Source: Geobacillus stearothermophilus ATCC 12980
GTDB lineage: Bacteria; Bacillota; Bacilli; Bacillales; Anoxybacillaceae
Assembly: GCF_030369615.1 (NCBI RefSeq)
Contig: NZ_CP128494.1
Coordinates: 654,001-718,000 of the forward strand
Direction: 5' to 3'
Length of the DNA: 64,000 bases
Below are positions 1 to 8,586 of the stretch, one piece after another. Numbering within the stretch: position 1 is the stretch's first letter; the number at the start of each line of letters is the position of its first letter. A model generated the notes under the pieces. The model saw nothing but the letters and a program-made list of their open reading frames with translations. It ran no database searches and was not told where the DNA came from. A program made the translations under genes and the position numbers.

Positions 1-671
1 TGCAGTAATCGATCTAACATCGCTGTCGCCAAAACCGAGTCTCCCACGATTTCTCCCCATTCCCCAAAGCTTTTGTTGGAGGTGAGGATAATCGGGGCAT
101 GCTCGTACCGCCGGGCGATCACTTGAAATAAGTAATGAGCGCTGTTCGGGTCCAGTTTTAGATACCCCATTTCATCAATAATGAGAACGGTTGGCTTCAC
201 AAAGACACGAAGCTTTTTCTCCAACTTTCCTTCCTGGTCGGCTCTTCTTAACTGATTGACCAAATCGTGAGCGGTAATAAAATACGTTTTATATCCTCTT
301 GCGATCGCCTCCATTCCAATCGAAATTGCCAGATGTGTCTTCCCAATACCCGGTGGACCGAGAAAGAGGATATTTTCTTTCCGGTCAATAAAGGACAACG
401 TAAGCAGTTCTCGAATCCGGCGCTCATCCACCGAAGGCTGCGCGGTAAAATCAAACGTATCGATCGTCTTGCGATACGGCAGTTTGGACAGCTTGATGAG
501 CGTTTGGATCGATCGTGCCTGTTTTTCGACGATTTCTGCCTCTAATAAGCGGAATAAAAACTCTGAATATGATATATTATGAGTAGAGGCGTATTCTGCC
601 ATGGCGGACCATCGTTCCGCCATGACAGGCAAATGGAGTCGGTGGCAATACTCGTGTATTCGTTCTTTCAT
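1..671 (-). CDS. istB: IstB-like ATPase, transposition helper (partial, C-terminus off the edge)
   Basis: This is the AAA+ ATP-binding partner of the IstA transposase; IstB proteins assemble on DNA and help select the target for IS21-type transposition. About 223 residues are visible of a family usually near 250. A Walker A motif (GPPGIGKTH) lies near residue 105 and a Walker B motif (LIIDEMG) near residue 170. The ATG at 671 overlaps the istA stop codon by 4 bases (ATGA), the usual translational coupling of this pair. Nothing in the visible part is broken. Confidence 0.93.
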   Translation of the reverse strand, partial: MKERIHEYCHRLHLPVMAERWSAMAEYASTHNISYSEFLFRLLEAEIVEKQARSIQTLIKLSKLPYRKTIDTFDFTAQPSVDERRIRELLTLSFIDRKENILFLGPPGIGKTHLAISIGMEAIARGYKTYFITAHDLVNQLRRADQEGKLEKKLRVFVKPTVLIIDEMGYLKLDPNSAHYLFQVIARRYEHAPIILTSNKSFGEWGEIVGDSVLATAMLDRLL

Positions 672-1870
672 GAGCTTTCCCCTCGCAGGAATGCGTCATA
701 AACGGACAATGGACGAGTATCCACTTCCACCGAAACAGGCGAAATGGTGGCGGCCATTTCCGTTTGTTTCTTTTTTATTTTTTCGGCGAATGAAATCACT
801 TTTTTCTGTTGGTCCACGTGAGAAATCTCCTCCCCTCGAAAGTACAATCGAATATCTCCATTTAATCGCTCCTTCACCAGAATTTCTTTGCCCGCATACT
901 CCGCCGATAAGAGCCATTGTTCCCCTTTGTAGGAGAAACTGCCATCCCAATGCACCTTCCGATAGGAAAGATAGCTCGTATCGTAATCTTTCAACGGAAG
1001 AGGCTTGAGTGACTCCTCGGCCCAACGCTCTTGCGGAGAAATACCGGTAGTGGCGTTTGGCTTCCGATTCGCCACTTGATCGAGCCAACGATGGAGAAGG
1101 AAATTTAATTCCTCGATGCTTTCAAACGCTGTCCCCACATAGAAGTGATCCATGATATACTGAATGGCTCGTTCGACTTTTCCCTTTGTCTGGGCCCGGT
1201 AAGGCCGGCATACTTTTGGAATAAATCCATAGTAACTCGCAAATTCGGAAAATCGTTGATTCCATTTCACCACTCCTTGTTCTCGCCCGTCTGTAACGGT
1301 CTTCATATTGTCAAATAACACCTTCTTCGGAACCCCGCCAAAGTACTTGAAGCTCTGAATCAGGCATTCCATTAAGTGTTCCTGATCCTGGCTGGTCGTA
1401 AATACCGCGTATTTCATCCGCGAATAGCCTAACGTGGCCACAAATAGCGATAACTTGACTTTTTTCCCTTCGATCACGACCTCCCCAACTTCTTTCCAAT
1501 CGACTTGCATTTGTTCGCCAGGAAGCGTTTCATAACGAACGGTGTATTTCTTTTTCGCCGTCTCTCGGAAAGGTTTCATATAGTCTTTTAAAATCGTCTT
1601 TCCTCCCGTATAGCCCTGTTGTCGAATTTCAAAAAACAACTTTTCGCTATTAAACACCCCATCTTCTAACATTCGTTTTTGAAGATACGGCTTAAATGGA
1701 TCTAACTTGCTTTTTCTTTGTTTTCGCTTGGATTTGGAAGGAGGATTGGGGGAGTGAATATATTTTCGGACGGTTTTCCGATCGATCCCCAATTCCCTCG
1801 CAATATCGGAAATACTCATTCCCCTTTCATACATCTCTTTGATCATAAAAAATTCCCCTCTCGTAATCAT
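668..1870 (-). CDS. istA: IS21-family transposase IstA
   Basis: A 400-residue DDE transposase that cuts and joins the element ends with IstB as partner. The N-terminus carries a helix-turn-helix (residues about 18-40, MSISDIARELGIDRKTVRKY). The integrase core follows with the catalytic acidic residues in VDWKEV, LFDNM and the glutamate of KVERAIQ. A C-terminal beta-rich domain is present. Length is normal for the family. Translation begins about 90 bases inside the element terminus, and istB follows with a 4-base overlap. The reading frame is intact, so the element may still be active. Confidence 0.93.
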   Translation of the reverse strand: MITRGEFFMIKEMYERGMSISDIARELGIDRKTVRKYIHSPNPPSKSKRKQRKSKLDPFKPYLQKRMLEDGVFNSEKLFFEIRQQGYTGGKTILKDYMKPFRETAKKKYTVRYETLPGEQMQVDWKEVGEVVIEGKKVKLSLFVATLGYSRMKYAVFTTSQDQEHLMECLIQSFKYFGGVPKKVLFDNMKTVTDGREQGVVKWNQRFSEFASYYGFIPKVCRPYRAQTKGKVERAIQYIMDHFYVGTAFESIEELNFLLHRWLDQVANRKPNATTGISPQERWAEESLKPLPLKDYDTSYLSYRKVHWDGSFSYKGEQWLLSAEYAGKEILVKERLNGDIRLYFRGEEISHVDQQKKVISFAEKIKKKQTEMAATISPVSVEVDTRPLSVYDAFLRGESS

Positions 1871-1961
1871 GAACCATAGCTCCTCTCGTTGACACTATGG
1901 TTCTATTGTAAGTGGGGAATTTTATTCCGGCTATATTGGGGATTTTATCATCGGCTTTAAC

Positions 1962-2813
1962 ATGGAAAAACATTCAGATCAATATCCAACCAAAACTCTA
2001 TGCGATGTATTAGGAATACCTAGAAGTACGTATTATAAATCTCTACAACATGTCGAGTCTAATCGTAACCGGGAAAACAAGGAATTAACCAAAAAAATCA
2101 TCGAAATCCATACAGAAAGTAAACAGCGCTATGGTGCTCCCAAAATCCATTTCAGCCTTCAAAAAGAAGGATACTCGGTAAGCTTAAAAAGAGTCCAACG
2201 CTTAATGAAAGAAGCTGGAATCAAGTCTATTGTATTGAAAAAATACCACCCATATTCGAGTAAGCAACAAGTAGTAGAACGTGAAAATCTATTGGAACAA
2301 AATTTTTCGACAAAGTCTATCAACGAAAAATGGATGGCGGATATTACTTATATCCACACTCTTAGAGACGGTTGGTGCTATTTAGCTTCTGTATTGGATT
2401 TGCATTCTAAAAAGGTGGTTGGTTACTCCTTCTCACGGACCATAACAACAGATTTAGTGATAAAAGCGTTAGAGAATGCGTACGAAACTCAAGCTCCAGA
2501 AGAAGGGCTTATTCTCCATACTGATCTAGGTTCTCAATATACAAGCGAAGAGTTTGCGAAATTCGTTCAATCAAAAGGCATGAAGCAGTCATTCAGTCGT
2601 AAAGGTTGCCCATATGATAATGCCTGCATTGAATCCTTTCATGCCATTTTGAAAAAAGAAGAAATCCACCATGTCAAATACTTAGATTTTCAGGAAGCCA
2701 AATGGGCTTTATTTCAATACATCGAAGGCTGGTACAACCGGAAAAGAATTCATGGCAGCATTGGTTATAAAACCCCGCAAGAGATAGAAGACAACATTCA
2801 TCGTACAGCCTAA
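1962..2813 (+). pseudogene. IS3-family (IS150 group) transposase OrfB, 5' end lost to the IS21 insertion
   Basis: The 283 residues match an OrfB integrase that has lost its extreme N-terminus. A short helix-turn-helix-like start (TLCDVLGIPRSTYYK) is followed by the HTH_21 segment and the rve core, with the DDE residues in ADITYIH, HTDLGSQY and ACIESFHA. It ends in the usual YNRKRIHGSIGYKTPQE region. In this family OrfB is made by a -1 frameshift from OrfA; OrfA is absent here because the IS21 end directly abuts the first ATG. That ATG is therefore not a true start. The gene is probably inactive. Confidence 0.85.
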
Positions 2814-2821
2814 TCACTGTA

Positions 2822-2980
2822 TTAAGATTGTGCACCCGCTTTACATGGAGTGGCGGGCATGATAGCCTTGTTTGGCGATGCTGATGTTGTAACATCTGGC
2901 TTCTCGGCAGTAGAATCATGCCCGCAGAGGCTCCATGTCAAGCGTCATCGCTCCCCACTCTTAAAGGGGCAGGAACTTAG
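2822..2980 (-). ncRNA. HEARO / IscB omega-RNA-like structured element, no nuclease gene attached
   Basis: About 155 bases separate the OrfB stop from the IS3 terminus, and they can fold extensively. An outer helix pairs ACATGGAG (2843-2850) with CTCCATGT (2931-2938). A second pairs CGGGCATGAT (2854-2863) with ATCATGCCCG (2915-2924). Inside are a GATGTT/AACATC hairpin and, on the minus strand, a GCC-AAACAA-GGC hairpin. An outer CCCC/GGGG hairpin lies near 2952-2969. Size, the minus-strand GCCAAACAAGGC loop and insertion inside another element recall HEARO RNAs associated with IscB nucleases. The family name is from memory; the folding is seen directly. Confidence 0.5.
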
Positions 2981-2989
2981 TAAAAAATT

Positions 2990-3024
2990 AACTTTTTTGT
3001 GTCCAAAAATTTGACGTAAATCCA
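2990..3024 (+). repeat. Right terminal inverted repeat of the IS3-family element
   Basis: Read on the minus strand from 3024 the sequence starts TGGATTTACGTCAAATTT and continues into a TTGGACA-type stretch, the pattern of IS3-family ends. The adhT control region begins about 100 bases beyond it. The matching left end has been displaced by the IS21 insertion and is outside the window. Confidence 0.55.
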
Positions 3025-3128
3025 TTTACACTATATGACTAGAACAGAAACTTTATATGATGTCAACTTCCGAACCAAATTTTTAACTTTTTATCCAAAA
3101 ATATTTTTCATTTTTTTGAACATTTTAT

Positions 3129-3146
3129 TTGTGATATTTTTCACAA
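3129..3146 (+). promoter_or_regulatory. Rex / Fnr operator palindrome in the adhT promoter
   Basis: TTGTGATATTTTTCACAA differs in one half-site position from the Rex consensus TTGTGAA-N4-TTCACAA. It also matches exactly the Bacillus Fnr box TGTGA-N6-TCACA. It overlaps the probable -35 region; candidate -10 boxes are TATGCT at 3155-3160 and TACATA at 3165-3170. Rex would repress when NADH is low, while Fnr would act without oxygen. Which protein binds cannot be read from sequence alone. Confidence 0.8.
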
Positions 3147-3217
3147 GTTAAATGTATGCTACACTACATATGTACAGATCAAAAAGTCCCTTTTTGCCTA
3201 GAAGGAGGATTATAATC

Positions 3218-4231
3218 ATGAAAGCTGCAGTTGTGGAACAATTTAAAAAGCCGTTACAAGTGAAAGAAGTGGAAAAACCTAAGATCTCATACGGGGAAGT
3301 ATTAGTGCGCATCAAAGCGTGTGGGGTATGCCATACAGACTTGCATGCCGCACATGGCGACTGGCCTGTAAAGCCTAAACTACCTCTCATTCCTGGCCAT
3401 GAAGGCGTCGGTGTAATTGAAGAAGTAGGTCCTGGGGTAACACATTTAAAAGTTGGAGATCGCGTAGGTATCCCTTGGCTTTATTCGGCGTGCGGTCATT
3501 GTGACTATTGCTTAAGCGGACAAGAAACATTATGCGAACGTCAACAAAACGCTGGCTATTCCGTCGATGGTGGTTATGCTGAATATTGCCGTGCTGCAGC
3601 CGATTATGTCGTAAAAATTCCTGATAACTTATCGTTTGAAGAAGCCGCTCCAATCTTTTGCGCTGGTGTAACAACATATAAAGCGCTCAAAGTAACAGGC
3701 GCAAAACCAGGTGAATGGGTAGCCATTTACGGTATCGGCGGGCTTGGACATGTCGCAGTCCAATACGCAAAGGCGATGGGGTTAAACGTCGTTGCTGTCG
3801 ATTTAGGTGATGAAAAACTTGAGCTTGCTAAACAACTTGGTGCAGATCTTGTCGTCAATCCGAAACATGATGATGCAGCACAATGGATAAAAGAAAAAGT
3901 GGGCGGTGTGCATGCGACTGTCGTCACAGCTGTTTCAAAAGCCGCGTTCGAATCAGCCTACAAATCCATTCGTCGCGGTGGTGCTTGCGTACTCGTCGGA
4001 TTACCGCCGGAAGAAATACCTATTCCAATTTTCGATACAGTATTAAATGGAGTAAAAATTATTGGTTCTATCGTTGGTACGCGCAAAGACTTACAAGAGG
4101 CACTTCAATTTGCAGCAGAAGGAAAAGTAAAAACAATTGTCGAAGTGCAACCGCTTGAAAACATTAACGACGTATTCGATCGTATGTTAAAAGGGCAAAT
4201 TAACGGCCGCGTCGTGTTAAAAGTAGATTAA
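3218..4231 (+). CDS. adhT: Zinc-dependent alcohol dehydrogenase (ADH-T type)
   Basis: Oxidises ethanol and other primary alcohols, or reduces aldehydes, with NAD(H) in the cytoplasm. The protein has 337 residues, standard for the bacterial tetrameric class. Catalytic zinc ligands are Cys38, His61 and Cys148; the structural zinc cysteines are Cys92, Cys95, Cys98 and Cys106; the NAD-binding loop GIGGLG is at residues 172-177. The start was set at ATG 3218 because AGAAGGAGG sits 9 bases upstream; an in-frame ATG further up lacks this. A Rex/Fnr-type palindrome lies upstream, fitting fermentative control. The last codons and stop are tandemly duplicated (aaagtagattaa twice), a small slippage scar after the stop. 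It closely resembles the G. stearothermophilus ADH. Confidence 0.95.
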   Translation: MKAAVVEQFKKPLQVKEVEKPKISYGEVLVRIKACGVCHTDLHAAHGDWPVKPKLPLIPGHEGVGVIEEVGPGVTHLKVGDRVGIPWLYSACGHCDYCLSGQETLCERQQNAGYSVDGGYAEYCRAAADYVVKIPDNLSFEEAAPIFCAGVTTYKALKVTGAKPGEWVAIYGIGGLGHVAVQYAKAMGLNVVAVDLGDEKLELAKQLGADLVVNPKHDDAAQWIKEKVGGVHATVVTAVSKAAFESAYKSIRRGGACVLVGLPPEEIPIPIFDTVLNGVKIIGSIVGTRKDLQEALQFAAEGKVKTIVEVQPLENINDVFDRMLKGQINGRVVLKVD

Positions 4232-4244
4232 AAAGTAGATTAAA

Positions 4245-4275
4245 AAGAAGGCGTCTGAGGGCGCCTTCTTATTTT
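4245..4275 (+). terminator. Intrinsic terminator after adhT
   Basis: AAGAAGGCG pairs with CGCCTTCTT around a short loop, followed by a T-rich run. It lies 14 bases after the adhT stop. Confidence 0.85.
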
Positions 4276-4495
4276 ACTTCAACGGAAAATACTTGATGAT
4301 CATGAAGCTCTTCCTTATTTACGTCCCACAAAACGTCCGATACGGTCGATCAGACGGCTCAGGAGGTATAGCATATTACCCGTGGTGCTAGATAAACTCA
4401 AACAAGCATAAAAATAGCCCTTGCATGAGGATCCCCTTAAAATGAAAGTGCAACCAACCATTAAAAAGGAGCTCCTTTTTTTCCGCACCCGCCCG

Positions 4496-5182
4496 TCAGT
4501 CAATGCTGCACAGCTCGGGCGGGCAGCCTTCGCAGGCGATTTCGTCACGCAAATATTGCAAGTTGTGGACGCGAATTTTTCCTTTTTGCACGGAGATGAC
4601 GCCTTTTTTCCGCAAATCGCCGAGCATGCGGTTGACGACTTCACGGGAGGTGCCGCAAAAGTTGGCGAGCTCTTGGTTCGTCAGCGGCACGTCGATCAAA
4701 ATGCCGTCTTCTTTCATGACGCCGTAGCTGTTGCACAAACGGATGAGCGTTGAATAGAGCGCTCCTTTTTTGCCGTGTAAAATCAAGTCGCGGAATTTCG
4801 TCTGCGTTTTGCGGAAATGGAGGCTCATCCATTTCATCAACTCGATCGCCAGCGTCGGATTGTTGGCAAGTTCTTGTTCGAGCGTCTCGCGCTTAATGGC
4901 GGAAACGACGCCGTCTTCCAGCACTTTCGCCGTCAGCATGTAGCGGGCGCCAGGGCAAAACAGTGTCAGCTCGCCGATCAAATCGCCCTCGCTGCAAATG
5001 CGCAGCGCGAGCTCCTGTCCGTCCATGTCGATTTTGCTGATTTGGATTTTCCCCGATTGGATATAGTAAATATCGTCTGCTTTTTCCCCTTCTTGAAACA
5101 AGTACGTTCCCTTCTCAAGGCGAAGATCGCGCCCAAGCGGTGTAAGCCACTTCTGCCATTCACGAGATTCCATCTCGTTCAT
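4496..5182 (-). CDS. fnr: Fnr/Crp-family anaerobic regulator, Bacillus Fnr type
   Basis: A 228-residue cyclic-nucleotide-fold regulator: beta-roll domain at residues about 15-110, a long dimer helix, then a winged helix-turn-helix with recognition helix TSREVVNRML near residues 177-186. The C-terminus has three cysteines spaced C-x2-C-x4-C (Cys217, Cys220, Cys225). That is the arrangement of the oxygen-sensing [4Fe-4S] cluster in B. subtilis Fnr, unlike the N-terminal cluster of E. coli FNR. The gene converges on adhT, whose promoter holds a TGTGA-N6-TCACA site. Its Shine-Dalgarno is weak (AAGG, about 11 bases upstream); a second ATG three codons in is possible. A small hairpin with a T-run on the minus strand lies at about 4463-4482. 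Confidence 0.85.
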   Translation of the reverse strand: MNEMESREWQKWLTPLGRDLRLEKGTYLFQEGEKADDIYYIQSGKIQISKIDMDGQELALRICSEGDLIGELTLFCPGARYMLTAKVLEDGVVSAIKRETLEQELANNPTLAIELMKWMSLHFRKTQTKFRDLILHGKKGALYSTLIRLCNSYGVMKEDGILIDVPLTNQELANFCGTSREVVNRMLGDLRKKGVISVQKGKIRVHNLQYLRDEIACEGCPPELCSID

Positions 5183-5420
5183 CCGATCACAACCTTACGT
5201 AAAATGTATCGCTATATAAAAGTGTACAGGAAAAAAGAGGGAAGTCAATATAAGGATAGTGGAAAGATTAAAAAACTTGTTGAACATCGGTGGAATCGTT
5301 TGTGAAAGTCTTTGCATCCCAAGAACATGAGGGCGATGGAGTCAAGGATGCACCTTGGCTGCCGGGACAAATCGGTATTCGTTTCCCATAGACGGAGGGA
5401 GGGGCAAGAAAAAAATCCTT

Positions 5421-5469
5421 GAAAATTATTAAATATACATTTGATTTTATTTTTATACAGTATTATAAT
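5421..5469 (+). promoter_or_regulatory. argC operon promoter with likely ArgR (AhrC) operator
   Basis: TTGATT (5441-5446), a 17-base spacer and TATAAT (5464-5469) form a good SigA promoter. The sequence overlapping and preceding it (TTGAAAATTATTAAAT and TTTTATTTTTATACAG) is AT-rich and resembles the ARG boxes to which the arginine repressor binds. The exact operator halves are not certain. Confidence 0.72.
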
Positions 5470-5503
5470 GAGAACTACATGAGGCATACGGGTGAGGGGG
5501 AAC

Positions 5504-6541
5504 ATGATGAACGTAGCCATTATCGGGGCGACGGGGTACAGCGGCGCGGAGTTGTTCCGCTTGCTATACGGGCATCCGCATGTGAGCCGTTGCGACGTGT
5601 TCTCGTCGTCGCAGGACGGGGTTCATGTATCGGAAAGTTTCCCGCACGTCGGTTCGGTCGATGGTGCGGTGTTGCATAAACTTGAAATCGAGGCGCTTTC
5701 CCGTTACGATGCGGTCTTTTTCGCCACGCCGCCCGGGGTGTCCGGGGAGTGGGCGCCGGCGCTCGTGGATCGGGGAGTGAAAGTGATCGATTTATCGGGC
5801 GCTTTCCGTTTGAAAGACGGAGCGGTGTACGAACAATGGTACGGGCGGCAGACGGCGCCGGCGGAATATTTGCAAAAGGCGGTGTACGGGCTGACCGAGT
5901 GGAATCGGGAGGCGGTGCGCGAGGCCGTGCTCCTATCCAACCCGGGCTGTTATCCGACGGCGACGCTGCTTGGCCTGGCGCCGCTTGTCAAAGAAGGATT
6001 GATTCAGGAAGATTCGATCATCGTTGACGCCAAGTCCGGCGTATCGGGCGCGGGGCGGAAAGCAGGGCTTGGGACGCATTTTTCCGAAGTGAACGAAAAC
6101 GTGAAAATTTATAAAGTGAACGTCCATCAGCACATTCCGGAAATTGAGCAAACGCTGCAAACGTGGAATGAAGCGATGGAGCCAATTACGTTCAGCACCC
6201 ATTTGATTCCGATGACACGGGGTATTATGGCGACGATCTATGCGAAGGCGAAACAATCGATTTCGCCAAACGATTTGGTAGATTTATATAAAACAAGTTA
6301 TGAAGGTTCGTCGTTTGTCCGTGTTCGCAAGGTCGGGCAATTTCCAGCGACGAAAGAAGTGTACGGATCAAATTATTGCGATATCGGCCTCGCCTACGAT
6401 GAGCGGACGGGACGGGTGACGGTCGTGTCGGTGATCGACAACTTGATGAAAGGCGCTGCCGGGCAGGCGGTGCAAAACTTCAACTTGATGATGGGTTGGG
6501 ATGAGGCGGAGGGCCTCCGATCCTTGCCGATCTATCCGTGA
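5504..6541 (+). CDS. argC: N-acetyl-gamma-glutamyl-phosphate reductase
   Basis: Third step of arginine synthesis: NADPH-dependent reduction of N-acetylglutamyl phosphate to the semialdehyde. It has 345 residues from ATG 5504. The N-terminal Rossmann motif GATGYSGAE is at residues 8-16, and the active-site cysteine is Cys149 in SNPGCYPTA. GAGGGGG at 5493-5500 is the ribosome site; the in-frame GTG at 5492 lies inside it and is unlikely, while ATG 5507 is an alternative. First gene of a seven-gene operon with short gaps or overlaps throughout. Confidence 0.97.
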   Translation: MMNVAIIGATGYSGAELFRLLYGHPHVSRCDVFSSSQDGVHVSESFPHVGSVDGAVLHKLEIEALSRYDAVFFATPPGVSGEWAPALVDRGVKVIDLSGAFRLKDGAVYEQWYGRQTAPAEYLQKAVYGLTEWNREAVREAVLLSNPGCYPTATLLGLAPLVKEGLIQEDSIIVDAKSGVSGAGRKAGLGTHFSEVNENVKIYKVNVHQHIPEIEQTLQTWNEAMEPITFSTHLIPMTRGIMATIYAKAKQSISPNDLVDLYKTSYEGSSFVRVRKVGQFPATKEVYGSNYCDIGLAYDERTGRVTVVSVIDNLMKGAAGQAVQNFNLMMGWDEAEGLRSLPIYP

Positions 6542-6558
6542 GGGAAGGGGAACGAACA

Positions 6559-7791
6559 ATGACAGCAACGAAACAAACGGCGCAAGTAACGGCGGTCGTC
6601 GATGGAACAGTGGTTACGCCGAAAGGATTTCAAGCGGCCGGGGTGAGTGCCGGGCTGCGCTATTCGAAAAACGATTTAGGGGTTATTCTATGCGACGTGC
6701 CCGCTTCGGCGGCGGCGGTGTATACGCAAAGCCATTTTCAGGCGGCGCCGCTCAAAGTGACGCAGGCGAGCCTCGCTGTAGAACAAAAATTGCAGGCGGT
6801 CATCGTCAACAGTGCATGCGCGAACGCCTGCACCGGTGCGCAAGGGCTCAAGGACGCCTATGAAATGCGCGAGTTGTGCGCGAAACAGTTTGGCCTGGCG
6901 CTGCACCATGTGGCCGTTGCTTCAACGGGCGTGATCGGGGAATATTTGCCGATGGAAAAAATTCGCGCCGGCATCAAACAGCTTGTTCCAGGGGTGACGA
7001 TGGCGGATGCGGAGGCGTTTCAAACGGCGATTTTAACGACCGATACGGTGATGAAGCGCGCTTGTTACCAAACAACGATCGACGGGAAAACGGTCACCGT
7101 CGGCGGAGCGGCGAAAGGATCGGGGATGATCCATCCGAACATGGCGACGATGCTCGCATTCATCACGACGGATGCCAATGTTTCGTCGCCGGTGCTGCAC
7201 GCGGCGCTGCGGTCGATTACGGACGTTTCGTTTAACCAAATTACGGTCGACGGCGATACGTCGACAAATGATATGGTCGTCGTGATGGCAAGCGGTCTTG
7301 CTGGAAATGATAAGTTGACGCCGGATCATCCGGACTGGGAACACTTTTACGAGGCGCTGCGGAAAACGTGCGAAGATTTGGCGAAGCAAATCGCCAAAGA
7401 CGGCGAGGGGGCGACGAAGCTCATTGAAGTGCGCGTGCGCGGCGCGAAAACGGATGAGGAAGCGAAAAAAATCGCCAAGCAAATCGTTGGCTCCAACTTA
7501 GTGAAAACGGCCGTTTACGGCGCGGACGCCAACTGGGGGCGGATCATCGGCGCGATCGGCTATTCGGATGCCGAAGTGAACCCGGACAACGTCGATGTCG
7601 CCATCGGGACGATGGTGATGCTGAAAGGAAGCGAGCCGCAGCCGTTCTCGGAAGAAGAAGCGGCGGCGTATTTGCAACAAGAGACGGTCGTCATTGAGGT
7701 CGATTTGCATATAGGCGATGGTGTCGGCGTTGCGTGGGGCTGCGATTTGACATACGATTATGTGAAAATTAACGCCAGCTATCGGACGTAA
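6559..7791 (+). CDS. argJ: Bifunctional ornithine acetyltransferase / N-acetylglutamate synthase
   Basis: Recycles the acetyl group from N-acetylornithine to glutamate, and in thermophilic bacilli also makes N-acetylglutamate from acetyl-CoA. The 410-residue precursor cleaves itself between Ala196 and Thr197 in the motif HPNMATML; Thr197 becomes the N-terminal nucleophile of the beta chain. The start is ATG 6559 behind GGGAAGGGG; the in-frame GTG at 6538 overlaps argC and is less likely. It lies 17 bases after argC. With ArgJ present, no argE or argA is needed. Confidence 0.96.
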   Translation: MTATKQTAQVTAVVDGTVVTPKGFQAAGVSAGLRYSKNDLGVILCDVPASAAAVYTQSHFQAAPLKVTQASLAVEQKLQAVIVNSACANACTGAQGLKDAYEMRELCAKQFGLALHHVAVASTGVIGEYLPMEKIRAGIKQLVPGVTMADAEAFQTAILTTDTVMKRACYQTTIDGKTVTVGGAAKGSGMIHPNMATMLAFITTDANVSSPVLHAALRSITDVSFNQITVDGDTSTNDMVVVMASGLAGNDKLTPDHPDWEHFYEALRKTCEDLAKQIAKDGEGATKLIEVRVRGAKTDEEAKKIAKQIVGSNLVKTAVYGADANWGRIIGAIGYSDAEVNPDNVDVAIGTMVMLKGSEPQPFSEEEAAAYLQQETVVIEVDLHIGDGVGVAWGCDLTYDYVKINASYRT

Positions 7792-7803
7792 GGAGAGAAA
7801 ACG

Positions 7804-8583
7804 ATGGGGAAAACGGTCGTCATCAAATGCGGCGGCAGCGTGCTTGATGAGTTGTCTCCCGCCTTTTTTGCCAGCGTGAACGCAATGCGAAAACAAGGGA
7901 TGGAGGTCGTCATCGTCCACGGCGGCGGGCCGGAAATCGGACACATGTTAAAAAAATTGTCCGTGCCGAGCGAGTTTGTCAACGGCTTGCGGAAGACGAC
8001 GAAAGACGTGCTCGCGGTTGTGGAAATGGTGCTCTCCGGCAAAGTGAACAAACAGCTTGTCGCGATGCTCAGGCAGCACGGTTTGCCCGCGGTCGGTGTT
8101 TCCGGCGTGGACGGGGGACTGCTTGAAGCAGAACCGATCGACTTGGCCAAACTCGGCTATGTCGGCCGTGTGAAAACCGTTCGTTCCCAGCTGTTGCGCA
8201 CGCTGCTTGCGGCGGGCTACATCCCGGTCATTTCCCCGCTTGGCATCGACCAAAACGGGCAAACGTACAACATTAACGCTGACACGGCGGCTGGGGCGGT
8301 CGCAGCGGCCATCGGCGCCAGCCAGCTCGCGTTTGTGACGAACGTACCCGGCATTTTGCGAGACGGTGCGCTCGTGGCTGAGGCGACGGTGGAAATGATT
8401 GAACGACTGATCGAAGACGGCGTCATCACGGGTGGGATGATTCCGAAAGTGAAAGCGGCGCTCTCCGCCCTGTCCGATGCGCTGCCGGAAGTGATGATCG
8501 TCAGTGGCAAAACAACGTTTTATCAGAACGGAACATGGTATGGGACAACGATTCGGAAAGAAAACGAAGTGGGGGTCTACTAA
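7804..8583 (+). CDS. argB: Acetylglutamate kinase
   Basis: Phosphorylates N-acetylglutamate, the second arginine step and a usual feedback point. It has 259 residues of the amino acid kinase fold. A glycine-rich N-terminus (KCGGSV) binds ATP phosphates, VHGGGPEI binds substrate, and a conserved NINADTAAGAVA segment lies near residue 160. AAGGAGAG precedes the ATG by 6 bases. It follows argJ by 12 bases and leads directly into argD. Confidence 0.97.
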   Translation: MGKTVVIKCGGSVLDELSPAFFASVNAMRKQGMEVVIVHGGGPEIGHMLKKLSVPSEFVNGLRKTTKDVLAVVEMVLSGKVNKQLVAMLRQHGLPAVGVSGVDGGLLEAEPIDLAKLGYVGRVKTVRSQLLRTLLAAGYIPVISPLGIDQNGQTYNINADTAAGAVAAAIGASQLAFVTNVPGILRDGALVAEATVEMIERLIEDGVITGGMIPKVKAALSALSDALPEVMIVSGKTTFYQNGTWYGTTIRKENEVGVY

Positions 8584-8586
8584 ATA

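Larger units (their letters stand above)
1..1962 (-). mobile_element. IS21-family insertion sequence (IS5376-like), left part outside the window
   Basis: Two overlapping genes of the IS21 pattern, istA then istB, read leftward. Their outer end lies at about 1962, where the minus strand begins TGTTAAAGCC. Inside this end the motif AAAAT(T)CCCC occurs twice at close spacing (about 1917-1950), as expected of the repeated transposase-binding sites in IS21-family termini. The element interrupts an IS3-family transposase gene whose reading frame resumes at 1962. The other end and the target duplication lie beyond the window. The resemblance to IS5376 of G. stearothermophilus is from memory of that family. 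Confidence 0.88.

Noticed and set aside
4315..4440. Possible transposase remnant on the minus strand between adhT and fnr (ending LSRLIDRIGRFVGRK)
   Set aside because: Looks like the end of a DDE transposase, but it is too short to name, and the only longer frame runs into fnr in another frame.
5183..5420. Possible gene or remnant in the fnr-argC gap
   Set aside because: Frames are short, without ribosome sites and not recognised; only the argC promoter at the right end is supported.
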